Part shown: piece by piece, positions 34,084 through 40,509 of the stretch
How positions within the stretch are numbered: the stretch's first letter is position 1
Layout of the letters: every line of letters begins with the position of its first letter
IMG/VR virus record: IMGVR_UViG_3300025132_000006
Span: 1-59,842 of that record
Length of the DNA stretch: 59,842 nt
Source of the DNA: a virus
Reading direction: 5' to 3' (one strand)
Notes under the pieces: model-generated
Told to the model about the DNA's origin: nothing
Seen by the model: only the letters and a program-made list of their open reading frames with translations
The model's database searches: none
Program-made: the position numbers and the translations under genes

Positions 34084-34679
34084 ATTTCAAACCCTCCAGA
34101 TTGTTCACAAAACTCAGCAAAATCAATTATACTTTCTTTAGAAAATGGATAATAGCCATTCCAATCCTTCTTTCTATATACTTCATCCCATATTTCTTTC
34201 CAATTTCTAGGATAGTCAGCAGGAACTATATCTTTATCACCAGTTTCTTCTTGAACCATCTCATTAACTTTATCAAGTAGTAATGTAATCTTTTTATTGT
34301 GCCTTCGAGCTGTTTCATATATTTCATATTTTACATCTGCGTATTTATCTAAAGTACCATCTTTATGTAATCTTCTTATTCTGGCAGCTACTTTCTTAGC
34401 TTTTGTCTTACCTATTTTCTTACCATCATTAAAGTCACCTTTCTCTAAGTCTCTTTCTGATAGTATATCACTACAAAAATCACTCACGAAAGTCCATATA
34501 GGTCTCCATCCCCATACATTTGCTCTAAAATAATGACCTGGAACTGCATTTTCAAACTCGGTTAGCTCCTTAAAATAGTCTTCTTTTTCTTTTTCTGTAT
34601 TCTCCTCACTCCAATTTATTGTTGGTTGTGTAAGATTTTTAGGGTTATTAGGGTTTACTCCATATAAATCAAATCCCAT
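34077..34679 (-). CDS. Conserved phage protein (MGFDLYG type), unknown function
   Basis: The product has 200 residues. It begins MGFDLYGVNPNNP and has GHYFRANVWGWRPIWTFV, a pattern I recognise from uncharacterised phage proteins, usually in early gene blocks. The middle is helical and basic. It starts at a TAATG junction with the 57-residue gene. No biochemical function can be assigned. Confidence 0.65.
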   Translation of the reverse strand: MGFDLYGVNPNNPKNLTQPTINWSEENTEKEKEDYFKELTEFENAVPGHYFRANVWGWRPIWTFVSDFCSDILSERDLEKGDFNDGKKIGKTKAKKVAARIRRLHKDGTLDKYADVKYEIYETARRHNKKITLLLDKVNEMVQEETGDKDIVPADYPRNWKEIWDEVYRKKDWNGYYPFSKESIIDFAEFCEQSGGFEIC

Positions 34680-34852
34680 TATTTACCTCTCTTTCTATCT
34701 ATTTGTTGTTGTATTATTGTATCTATTTGCGATTCTAAATAATCACAATAGTCTTGTTTTAAACATGCTACTACTTCATCTGCTTTTATACCATCATCAC
34801 CAATTACTAAAGTAACAGTTTCTCTTATTTGATTTAAGTCAAACTTTAGCAT
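34679..34852 (-). CDS. 57-residue acidic helical protein
   Basis: The ATG at 34852 follows an AAGGAGATGTA site. The product MLKFDLNQIRETVTLVIGDD... is helical, with two Cys and a basic tail QIDRKRGK. The stop overlaps the next start (TAATG). It fills most of a stretch that looks empty if only longer frames are considered. Function is unknown. Confidence 0.6.
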   Translation of the reverse strand: MLKFDLNQIRETVTLVIGDDGIKADEVVACLKQDYCDYLESQIDTIIQQQIDRKRGK

Positions 34853-34867
34853 TACATCTCCTTATAA

Positions 34868-34899
34868 AAGACAGGGTAGGAAAGGAACTACCCCGTCTT
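34868..34899 (-). terminator. 12-bp hairpin with U-rich tail after the ParB-like gene
   Basis: On the minus strand AAGACGGGGTAG pairs with CTACCCTGTCTT around an eight-base loop, and TTTTAT follows. The single non-Watson-Crick pair is G-U on this strand and A-C on the other, so the hairpin belongs to minus-strand RNA. It lies right after the ParB-like gene and before the ribosome site of the next gene. This fits a (possibly leaky) intrinsic terminator or an mRNA processing and stability hairpin. Confidence 0.6.
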
Positions 34900-34907
34900 G
34901 TTGCGTG

Positions 34908-35666
34908 TTATAAGAAACGCACTTTCTTACCTCTTGATTGATAATTATATATATCTTCAAGAAGAGTCATATACGTTTCAGTATCTGGACAACGAACTAA
35001 TTTGGTACTTTGATATTCAACTTTCTGCATCATTGTATCATGATTATAGTCCTCTACTGTTTCTATAATCTTAAGTAATGCATTAATAAATCCTCTTTGT
35101 TTATACCATTTAAACCAATTAGAGAACTCATTAATTTGTTCAATGATTGCATTAACTTCGTTGACTGTTCTTAAGAACTCAAGACCACCTGTCTTAAATG
35201 CTATTTGAGAACCTTTAGTATTCCCCATAAATAACATTATCAATGAGTTATGACTCCATCCACTTCTTCGCTTAATACCACAATACATTTTATAGTTCTT
35301 GTGACCTAAGTTAGCATAGTGTTTAGCGTAATCATCATAATTCCATCTGTTTTGTTGTTGTATAGAAGCCACATTCCACGGCTTTAACCTTTCATGTTCA
35401 TCAACAACATAATGAATAGACTCACCAAGTTCTTTACAAGCAGTGAATCTGTACTGCCCATCATATACAGGATGCTTACCATTTGGATACTCATCATCTT
35501 TATAAGCTGGGTTAAGTGGTAATACAATAACTGGATTAACATCAGTTAAATTACCTATAGCTTTAATATTGTTAACTATCTCAGCTAAGTGATTAGGCTT
35601 TATGTCTCTATTCCAGTCCTCAAGAGTAAATAGACCATAATCCTTTGTTTTACGTATTCTAGGCAT
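34908..35666 (-). CDS. ParB/Srx-fold nuclease-like protein
   Basis: The ATG at 35666 has AGGGAGG upstream, so the ATG at 35681 is discarded. The product has 252 residues. Residues 68-80 (YDGQYRFTACKEL) match the DGxHR-type core of ParB N-terminal domains. The rest is helical, with VRCPDTETYMTLLEDIY near the end. ParB-like phage proteins can be nucleases, CTP-binding clamps or regulators. No partner ParA is present, so partitioning is unlikely. The substrate is unknown. Confidence 0.7.
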   Translation of the reverse strand: MPRIRKTKDYGLFTLEDWNRDIKPNHLAEIVNNIKAIGNLTDVNPVIVLPLNPAYKDDEYPNGKHPVYDGQYRFTACKELGESIHYVVDEHERLKPWNVASIQQQNRWNYDDYAKHYANLGHKNYKMYCGIKRRSGWSHNSLIMLFMGNTKGSQIAFKTGGLEFLRTVNEVNAIIEQINEFSNWFKWYKQRGFINALLKIIETVEDYNHDTMMQKVEYQSTKLVRCPDTETYMTLLEDIYNYQSRGKKVRFL

Positions 35667-35709
35667 AGTGCCTCCCTTCATCTTTTTGTTAGAGTCGCTA
35701 TCTCTTTAA

Positions 35710-35847
35710 TTATCTAAGTCCAATATACTCCATAGCTCTATAAACAGGCGACTGTCTACAATAGTTTAACCACGCATTTAATATAATATCAGCTTTAATC
35801 TTTTGCTCACCAATACTATTCTTAGATTGTTTTATCTTTTTGTTCAT
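35710..35847 (-). CDS. 45-residue basic protein
   Basis: I start at the ATG at 35847, preceded by AAGGAAAGGGAAG; the ATG at 35898 has no site and would overlap more. The product is basic (MNKKIKQSKNSIGEQKIKADI) with one aromatic C-terminal helix. It overlaps the AbrB-like gene's end by 26 bases. Function is unknown. Confidence 0.5.
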   Translation of the reverse strand: MNKKIKQSKNSIGEQKIKADIILNAWLNYCRQSPVYRAMEYIGLR

Positions 35848-36016
35848 TTTCTTCCCTTTCCTTGTCAAATACAAGTCTTGCAGTATTCTTTGAACCATTT
35901 ACTGCTTGAAGATATACCATAGTATACTCACACAGTCCATTAGCGTCAAGAAATGATTTAGGTAGTGTTAACCTGCCTCTATCATCTATTCTGCATCTAG
36001 TTATATACATACTCAT
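35822..36016 (-). CDS. AbrB/MraZ-like swapped-hairpin DNA-binding protein
   Basis: The product has 64 residues. RIDDRGRLTLPKSFLDANGL (residues 9-28) is the classical AbrB/SpoVT signature, an obligate dimer that binds DNA and regulates transcription. GAGG lies seven bases before the ATG. The C-terminus is charged (EREENEQKDK). It lies next to the large structured non-coding stretch and may regulate this early region. Confidence 0.75.
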   Translation of the reverse strand: MSMYITRCRIDDRGRLTLPKSFLDANGLCEYTMVYLQAVNGSKNTARLVFDKEREENEQKDKTI

Positions 36017-36029
36017 TTATTACCTCTTT

Positions 36030-36107
36030 CTACTCTTTTAATTGATAATGATTAAATATTCCCCATGCAACTAAGCATGTACCTACAATAATCCATGATT
36101 CTATCAT
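36030..36107 (-). CDS. 25-residue single-span membrane peptide
   Basis: The frame reads MIESWIIVGTCLVAWGIFNH plus YQLKE. AGGAG lies eight bases before the ATG, and the stop is close to the AbrB-like gene's own ribosome site. The hydrophobic core of about 14 residues is enough for one membrane helix. It is a plausible membrane micropeptide at the 3' side of the structured RNA. Chance cannot be excluded at this length. Confidence 0.4.
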   Translation of the reverse strand: MIESWIIVGTCLVAWGIFNHYQLKE

Positions 36108-36889
36108 TTATTTACTCTCCTATTTTAAAAATTTAGAGGCAACTACGAAGTAAAGGTTACTCCCATCGTATTAGTAACTTCAGCTCGAGCTTGGGAACTA
36201 GACTCGTTATCATTGCCTCTTTAAAGTTAGAATTGCACCTGTCCCCGTTGGTTAGATATACCCGTTACGGTCTTAATATAACAATGCACCCTTTAGCACG
36301 GTGTTTACATTGCGTAGGATAACTTATAGTAAGTGTTAGCTAAACAAATCTATAAGCGATTATAATCCTCCGATACATGGCTCTTCAGCTTCTTCGGTAA
36401 TAGAGAATATATATTATACGACCTAACGATAGCTTAACATTGCTTGTATGAACCACATCTCTTTAGGAGACCCTGTTACACATACTACAGTCACTACAAC
36501 TGTTATCGTTCTTATGCATACCAATATATTAGTGGCAATAGCATAAATAGGAAGGTACTAAAGATAGTTCTTATAGTACTCTACTATATTAAGATGGTTA
36601 CACATATCAAGTGCAATTCATTAAAATTTATAGGCAGAATAAGGCGATGTAATTGCGACCACTTTTACATTCTTATATTATGGTTACCTTGCTCATATAT
36701 GACTGTTGGACTCTATATCTATGTTTTACCATGAATGCCACCAGAATTTCATAAGTACTGCCTAAATACTCTTGTACTATACAAATAATAAATATTATCT
36801 CTTGCTCTGGTTTAGATTAAGTTGAAGCTCTTACAACACACAAGAGGTAAATTGAGAGTTTATCCTATACTACTCACAAGGTTTTAAAA
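36108..36889 (-). ncRNA. Large ornate non-coding RNA candidate, about 780 nt
   Basis: No credible gene lies here. G+C in the low-coordinate half is about 40-45% by hand count of lines, against about one third overall. Hairpins tile the stretch: 36135-36142 with 36213-36220 (8 bp) enclosing 36156-36161/36173-36178 and a possible TCCCA/TGGGA pseudoknot; 36282-36312 with two stacked stems; 36322-36334; 36487-36503; 36512-36517/36541-36546; 36555-36579; 36613-36618/36651-36656; 36731-36752; 36754-36778; 36796-36804/36841-36849. Size and style recall the GOLLD and ROOL RNAs of phages, but I cannot test their consensus. Orientation is assumed from the flanking operon; one stem fits the plus strand better. 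An origin of replication is an alternative. Confidence 0.55.
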
Positions 36890-37111
36890 TCAATAGTCCA
36901 GTACTAACAAAGGAACACCTGGATGCCTACGCAGATGATTGGAAATCTGCTTCATCGTATCATCGTAATCACAGGTTATCTGCACTACATAGTTGTCCTT
37001 TAACATGAATCTAGTACCTATCATACCATTGTCAAATGTAAGACTACGAATAGCCTGTACATTGCCCAGATTAATGGTGTAAGTATGTGATTTAAGTAGA
37101 ATATTGGTCAT
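36890..37111 (-). CDS. Small beta-rich protein, unknown
   Basis: The product has 73 residues with an AAGGAGGGAAC site before the ATG, one of the strongest in the genome. The strand-rich body (YTINLGNVQAIRSLTFDN) ends PGVPLLVLDY. It lies immediately upstream of the ornate RNA, so transcription through this gene would produce that RNA. The family was not recognised. Confidence 0.65.
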   Translation of the reverse strand: MTNILLKSHTYTINLGNVQAIRSLTFDNGMIGTRFMLKDNYVVQITCDYDDTMKQISNHLRRHPGVPLLVLDY

Positions 37112-37193
37112 GTTCCCTCCTTTTTAAGTTTATGCCCAAGTTATATGTAATTTTATACTAATAATAGAGTATTTATATCTTTCCATTATCTGC

Positions 37194-37206
37194 TTGTATT
37201 ATACAA
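37194..37206 (-). promoter_or_regulatory. Palindromic -10-like element upstream of 36890-37111
   Basis: TTGTATTATACAA is a perfect 6-1-6 palindrome, and on the minus strand it contains TATAAT, the bacterial -10 consensus, about 85 bases before the gene. No good -35 hexamer stands at 17 bases. It may be a promoter needing an activator, or an operator for a dimeric regulator such as the AbrB-like protein. Confidence 0.35.
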
Positions 37207-37235
37207 TAAACATAAGAATAACATCATAATAACAA

Positions 37236-37265
37236 GGACAGAACAGCCATAAGACTGCTCTGCCC
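37236..37265 (-). terminator. 11-bp hairpin downstream of 37346-37600
   Basis: On the minus strand GGGCAGAGCAG pairs with CTGTTCTGTCC around eight bases, with two G-U pairs that would be A-C mismatches on the other strand. A T-rich stretch follows. It stands about 80 bases after the stop of the first early gene and before the -10-like palindrome. It therefore could end that short transcript, or form part of a structured leader with 37266-37343, which can fold by TGAACG/CGTTTCA and CTATC/GGTAG pairings. Confidence 0.5.
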
Positions 37266-37345
37266 AAACAAACCACGTGAAACGTCAAGAGATGCACTAC
37301 CATATTAAAGATAGGTTTCCTCTGCGTTCAATGGATGCCATAAAG

Positions 37346-37600
37346 TTATTTCTTGTCTCCTCCTACCATCTCTAGTAAGTGACCGACAACTGCTGTCAAC
37401 TCTTCAATTGGTTGAGATATGTTAGCATTACTATTCACACCTGCCCATAGAGCGGCGACGTCTTCAAATGAACCTTGACTCGCGGCTTTGGCTAGCATGA
37501 TAGCAGATAGAGTATCCATACTCTTCTTATCTACACTCTTTAGACCATTGAGGTTGATACGTGTTGGGAAGTCTCTGCCTCCCTGTATTCTTAAACTCAT
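37346..37600 (-). CDS. First early gene, unknown function
   Basis: The product has 84 residues with CGGAGG before the ATG. It is helical and alanine-rich in the middle (TLSAIMLAKAASQGSFEDVAAL), with no motif. It opens the minus-strand unit next to the divergent intergenic region, the place where very early host-takeover proteins are often encoded. Codon use is less A/T-biased than in most of the genome. Confidence 0.6.
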   Translation of the reverse strand: MSLRIQGGRDFPTRINLNGLKSVDKKSMDTLSAIMLAKAASQGSFEDVAALWAGVNSNANISQPIEELTAVVGHLLEMVGGDKK

Positions 37601-37688
37601 GTTTCCTCCGTTAATTAATCATCAAAAAGTAAATTCTTAAAAATCAATTACAACGTAAATCCTAATAAGGAAAAACCCTTACTAGGGG
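37601..37688. promoter_or_regulatory. Divergent intergenic region between early and late units
   Basis: This is the only point where genes diverge, so promoters for both units should lie here or in the first leader. It is very AT-rich. A 9-bp inverted repeat (37662-37670 with 37677-37685, one position off) flanks AAAAAC; on the minus strand the odd pair is G-U. No standard -35/-10 pair is convincing on either strand, which would fit a phage-specific polymerase or factor. Confidence 0.5.
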
Positions 37689-37976
37689 GTGTACAAGATA
37701 AATAAGAGGGAGTATCAAAATCCTACAATTTTTCTTGAAAAGAACCTGGGCATAGGTATATATTCGCCTATGAGTTATATTACATCTAAACAATTATCAG
37801 GAAAAGAGGCAACTACGGGAGTCGCTAGGACAGAGAAAAAAGCCCGTGAAGAAAATCAAAATGAAGTAGTAATTCTGGCAAGAAAAATGGCTGATGAAAT
37901 CATAAAGAAAGAAAAAGAAAAAAAGAAAAGTAATATAAAAGAAAAAAAGAAAAAGAAAGAAATAGATACAATTTAA
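37689..37976 (+). CDS. Small basic protein, unknown
   Basis: The frame opens with GTG at 37689 after GGGG; the first ATG, at 37770, lacks a site, so the start is unsure. The product has up to 95 residues. The last 40 are nearly all Lys and Glu (KKEKEKKKSNIKEKKKKKE). It is the first gene of the packaging unit. Function is unknown; nucleic-acid binding is possible from charge. Confidence 0.5.
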   Translation: MYKINKREYQNPTIFLEKNLGIGIYSPMSYITSKQLSGKEATTGVARTEKKAREENQNEVVILARKMADEIIKKEKEKKKSNIKEKKKKKEIDTI

Positions 37977-37987
37977 AGATTAAATAG

Positions 37988-38197
37988 ATGTCAGAAGTTA
38001 TGGAAAATATTACAAATTTATCAGTTGAAGAACAGGATAAGGTTTTAACTAAACTGGCTAGTATTACAAATTTAGAATCAATCGAAGTGGATGGTGTGGT
38101 ATATCACATCCCAAAGCCTGTGTCTGAGCTAATTGATAGTATTTGGTTACAACTTCAAGATAAAAGATTAAAACTAGGTGAAATCAAAAAAGATTAA
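37988..38197 (+). CDS. Small acidic protein, unknown
   Basis: The product has 69 residues (MSEVMENITNLSVEEQDKVL...), with helices around a short strand pair (IEVDGVVYHIPKPV). It overlaps the following small-terminase gene by 20 bases. A similar small gene just before the terminase is common in phages. The family is unknown. Confidence 0.6.
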   Translation: MSEVMENITNLSVEEQDKVLTKLASITNLESIEVDGVVYHIPKPVSELIDSIWLQLQDKRLKLGEIKKD

Positions 38198-38945
38198 GGA
38201 CATAGAACATATCGTTTACGATAGTGTCCAAGACTTCAAAGAACATAACCCAACTTCTGAATTATCCAATGATTGGAAAAATGCAAAAGAAGGTGAATGG
38301 GTATTATCAGATGATAATCGAGTTGTTCAACTTTTAAAGGTATCCCACAAAATCAATCATCCCTCAGATAGAAAAAATTACACATATGCCAAAGGATGGG
38401 TAAGAACAATCGTTGGGACATTCCTCATTCACAAAAATACATTTATGGATACAGATTTTGACCTACATCCAAATAGATACACATTCAGTAAAAATATAAA
38501 AGATACCAACAAAAGAGTTAAGCAAAGAGCGAATGTAACTAAAAAAGAAAAACTATTTGCTACAAATGTTGCCGTAGGTATGGGGGCAGTTAAATCCTAT
38601 ATGGATGCCTATGGAGAATTAAACCATAACAAAGCTAAAAATAAAGCTGCTGTGCTTTTAAAGCAGGAGAGAGTAATGAAAGAAGTAGAAAAGAGTGTAA
38701 TGGATGTCGCCAAAGAGCTTGGTGTAGACCATGAATACATTTTTAGAAATCTTAAAATATTAGCTGAAACTTCTACTGACGAGAATATTGCCTTGCAATC
38801 CTTAAAGGAACTTGGAAAAGCAATTGGTACGTTAGGAGGAGGAGTAAAGAAAGTTGAACAAGGTGTTGTTGGTCTATTTAGTGGATTCACTCCAGACCAA
38901 ATAGCAAATGTTGAGCGTAAAATGATTGCGGAGAAAAAAGAATAA
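38178..38945 (+). CDS. terS: Terminase small subunit
   Basis: The product has 255 residues from a GTG start. The middle TKKEKLFATNVAVGMGAVKSY continues as a repeated helix pattern with MDVAKELGVDHEYIFRNLKIL. This matches the helix-turn-helix of Terminase_2-type small subunits that recognise phage DNA and start packaging. An extra N-terminal domain of about 100 residues (SDDNRVVQLLKVSHKIN) is unusual. The large subunit follows four genes later. Confidence 0.7.
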   Translation: MKSKKIKDIEHIVYDSVQDFKEHNPTSELSNDWKNAKEGEWVLSDDNRVVQLLKVSHKINHPSDRKNYTYAKGWVRTIVGTFLIHKNTFMDTDFDLHPNRYTFSKNIKDTNKRVKQRANVTKKEKLFATNVAVGMGAVKSYMDAYGELNHNKAKNKAAVLLKQERVMKEVEKSVMDVAKELGVDHEYIFRNLKILAETSTDENIALQSLKELGKAIGTLGGGVKKVEQGVVGLFSGFTPDQIANVERKMIAEKKE

Positions 38946-40024
38946 TGGCTATAGATGATTTTACAAAAGATGACGATGGTCGTTTAATAGCTTGTCCAAA
39001 GCCGACTTGTGGAGGTAGAGCTATGAGGAAAGACGGTTGGCAATATTGGAAAAATTCTAAAAAACAACGATGGTTTTGCTATTCTTGTTATAAAAAAACA
39101 CTAAATCCTAAAATAATTCACGAAGCTGAGTTTGAAGTAAAAGAATACCATGATGAAGACCCTGAAGTGCCAATTGACACTCTCATTGATTGGAGAAAGC
39201 AAAAATTTCAAAGAACTATAGAAAATAAGACTAAAAAGACTCTTATAGACATTGAAATTGGAACAAAAGGTCCGATAGGCATTGCACACTTTGGAGACCC
39301 TCATGTAGACGATGATGGAACAGATATAGCACAAATTCTACACTATACAGACATAATTAACCAAACGGAAGGTATGTTTGCAGGGAATTTAGGTGATATA
39401 CAAAATAATTGGATTGGAAGACTAGCTAGGCTTTATTCAGCTCAATCAACTACCGCTAAAGAGTCTTGGAGGCTTACTGAGTACTTTGTAAGTAAGGTTC
39501 AATGGCTCTATTTGGTAGCAGGAAACCACGATGTCTGGTCAGGTGATGGTGACCCTCTAGAATTTATAATGAGAGACCATAAGGGCGTATTTGAGCGTCA
39601 TGGTGCTAGAATGAATTTAAAATTTCCTAATGGAAAAGAGATTCGTATCAATGCTCGTCACACTTTTAAGGGAAATAGTATGTGGAATACTGCTCATGGA
39701 GTTTCTAAAGCAATTCAAATGGGTTGGCGTGACCATATACTTACTTCTGGGCATACTCATGTTTCGGGTTATCAAGTTCTTAAAGACCCTGCTAGTGGAA
39801 TAATTAGTCATGGACTACAAGTCGCTTCTTTTAAAATTATAGATGAATATGCTGATAGGCTTGGTCTTGACGATAAAAATATATTCAATTGCCCAGTAAC
39901 AATTATTGACCCACAATATGCTGACGATGATAATAGATTAATTACTACAATATTTAATCCTGAAAATGCTTGTGAATATTTAACATACTTGAGGAAGAAA
40001 TGGAAAGAATCAACGAAAAAGTAA
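38945..40024 (+). CDS. Zinc-ribbon plus metallophosphoesterase protein
   Basis: The product has 359 residues. Cys17, Cys22, Cys45 and Cys48 form a zinc ribbon of the kind at the head of IS1-type transposase and recombinase proteins (GGRAMRKDGWQYWKNSKKQRWFC is its core, here split by the limit on quoting: GGRAMRKDG, then QRWFCYSC). A calcineurin-type phosphoesterase follows: DPH at 118-120, GD at 150-151, GNHD at 193-196, His239 and GHTH at 269-272. All metal ligands are present, so it should be an active nuclease or phosphatase. It sits between the terminase subunits with a TAATG start, suggesting a role in DNA processing for packaging. Confidence 0.8.
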   Translation: MAIDDFTKDDDGRLIACPKPTCGGRAMRKDGWQYWKNSKKQRWFCYSCYKKTLNPKIIHEAEFEVKEYHDEDPEVPIDTLIDWRKQKFQRTIENKTKKTLIDIEIGTKGPIGIAHFGDPHVDDDGTDIAQILHYTDIINQTEGMFAGNLGDIQNNWIGRLARLYSAQSTTAKESWRLTEYFVSKVQWLYLVAGNHDVWSGDGDPLEFIMRDHKGVFERHGARMNLKFPNGKEIRINARHTFKGNSMWNTAHGVSKAIQMGWRDHILTSGHTHVSGYQVLKDPASGIISHGLQVASFKIIDEYADRLGLDDKNIFNCPVTIIDPQYADDDNRLITTIFNPENACEYLTYLRKKWKESTKK

Positions 40025-40212
40025 TGAAAAAAATAAAATCTCGTTTAGACGAGGGTGCTAAGAAATATGGTGAAGAAATATTAATAAATGATGATAGAGA
40101 ATTTGTAAATGAGGCACTTGAAGAATTATTAGATGCTTGTGTTTATCTTTCTTGTAAAATAATTCAATTGGAAAATAAGTTCAAAGGAATACAAAATGAC
40201 CCAGAATGCTAA
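40000..40212 (+). CDS. Small helical protein, MazG-like fragment
   Basis: The product has 70 residues with GAGGAAG before the ATG, inside the end of the previous gene. RLDEGAKKYGEEI and EALEELLDACVYLS resemble the helices of all-alpha NTP pyrophosphatases (MazG-like), with acidic residues that could bind metal. It is short for a complete enzyme, so an oligomer or a degenerate form is possible. Confidence 0.5.
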   Translation: MERINEKVMKKIKSRLDEGAKKYGEEILINDDREFVNEALEELLDACVYLSCKIIQLENKFKGIQNDPEC

Positions 40213-40315
40213 TTATGTTAAAAGAAAAAAAGGGAAAAAAACAAGACAAGGTTCTGGTCGAGGTACAAAAAAAAGTTATAAATCTTATAGAGGACAAGGA
40301 GGTCGTAAAAGATGA
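40196..40315 (+). CDS. 39-residue very basic protein
   Basis: The frame from ATG 40196 overlaps both neighbours and encodes a peptide of mostly Lys, Arg, Gly and Ser (KRKKGKKTRQGSGRGTKK). Twenty of 39 residues are Lys, Arg or Gly. AAAGGAATAC lies upstream, and the stop overlaps the next start as ATGA. It is likely a nucleic-acid-binding micropeptide. Similar short basic genes precede terminases in other phages, by recollection of the pattern. Confidence 0.55.
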   Translation: MTQNANYVKRKKGKKTRQGSGRGTKKSYKSYRGQGGRKR

Positions 40316-40509
40316 TAAAACGTAAAGGTATTACAAAAGGTGAGATTGTAAAAGCAATTCAAGGATTAGTTAATCATACTCAAATAATGTCTTCTAGACT
40401 TGATGATATAGATAGAGTTGTTGGTGATTATATAACCTACAAAGGTGACATAAAAAAGTTTGGTGATTTTTTAGATGAAAAATATAAACCTAATGATGAA
40501 GAAGAATAA
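40312..40509 (+). CDS. Small protein before TerL, unknown
   Basis: The product has 65 residues: a helical body with LVNHTQIMSSRLDDIDRVVGDYI (a coiled-coil pattern; its core is SSRLDDIDRVV) and an acidic end. GGAGG lies upstream. It is joined to TerL by a TAATG overlap. It may be a coiled-coil partner of the packaging motor; the family is unknown. Confidence 0.6.
   Translation: MIKRKGITKGEIVKAIQGLVNHTQIMSSRLDDIDRVVGDYITYKGDIKKFGDFLDEKYKPNDEEE

Noticed and set aside
34908-35666. Plasmid-style partition system and lysogeny
   Set aside because: There is a ParB-like domain but no ParA, no integrase, no repressor and no attachment site, so a temperate or plasmid lifestyle is not supported.
36444-36734. 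Plus-strand open frame of 96 codons in the non-coding stretch
   Set aside because: It has no ribosome site, a composition rich in Tyr, Cys and Ile typical of chance translation, runs against the flanking genes and crosses several hairpins.
36108-36889. Possible tRNA genes
   Set aside because: I looked for acceptor stems with a TTCRA T-loop and a seven-base anticodon loop on both strands. The hairpins found do not fit a cloverleaf, including the AGAGGCAA-closed block.
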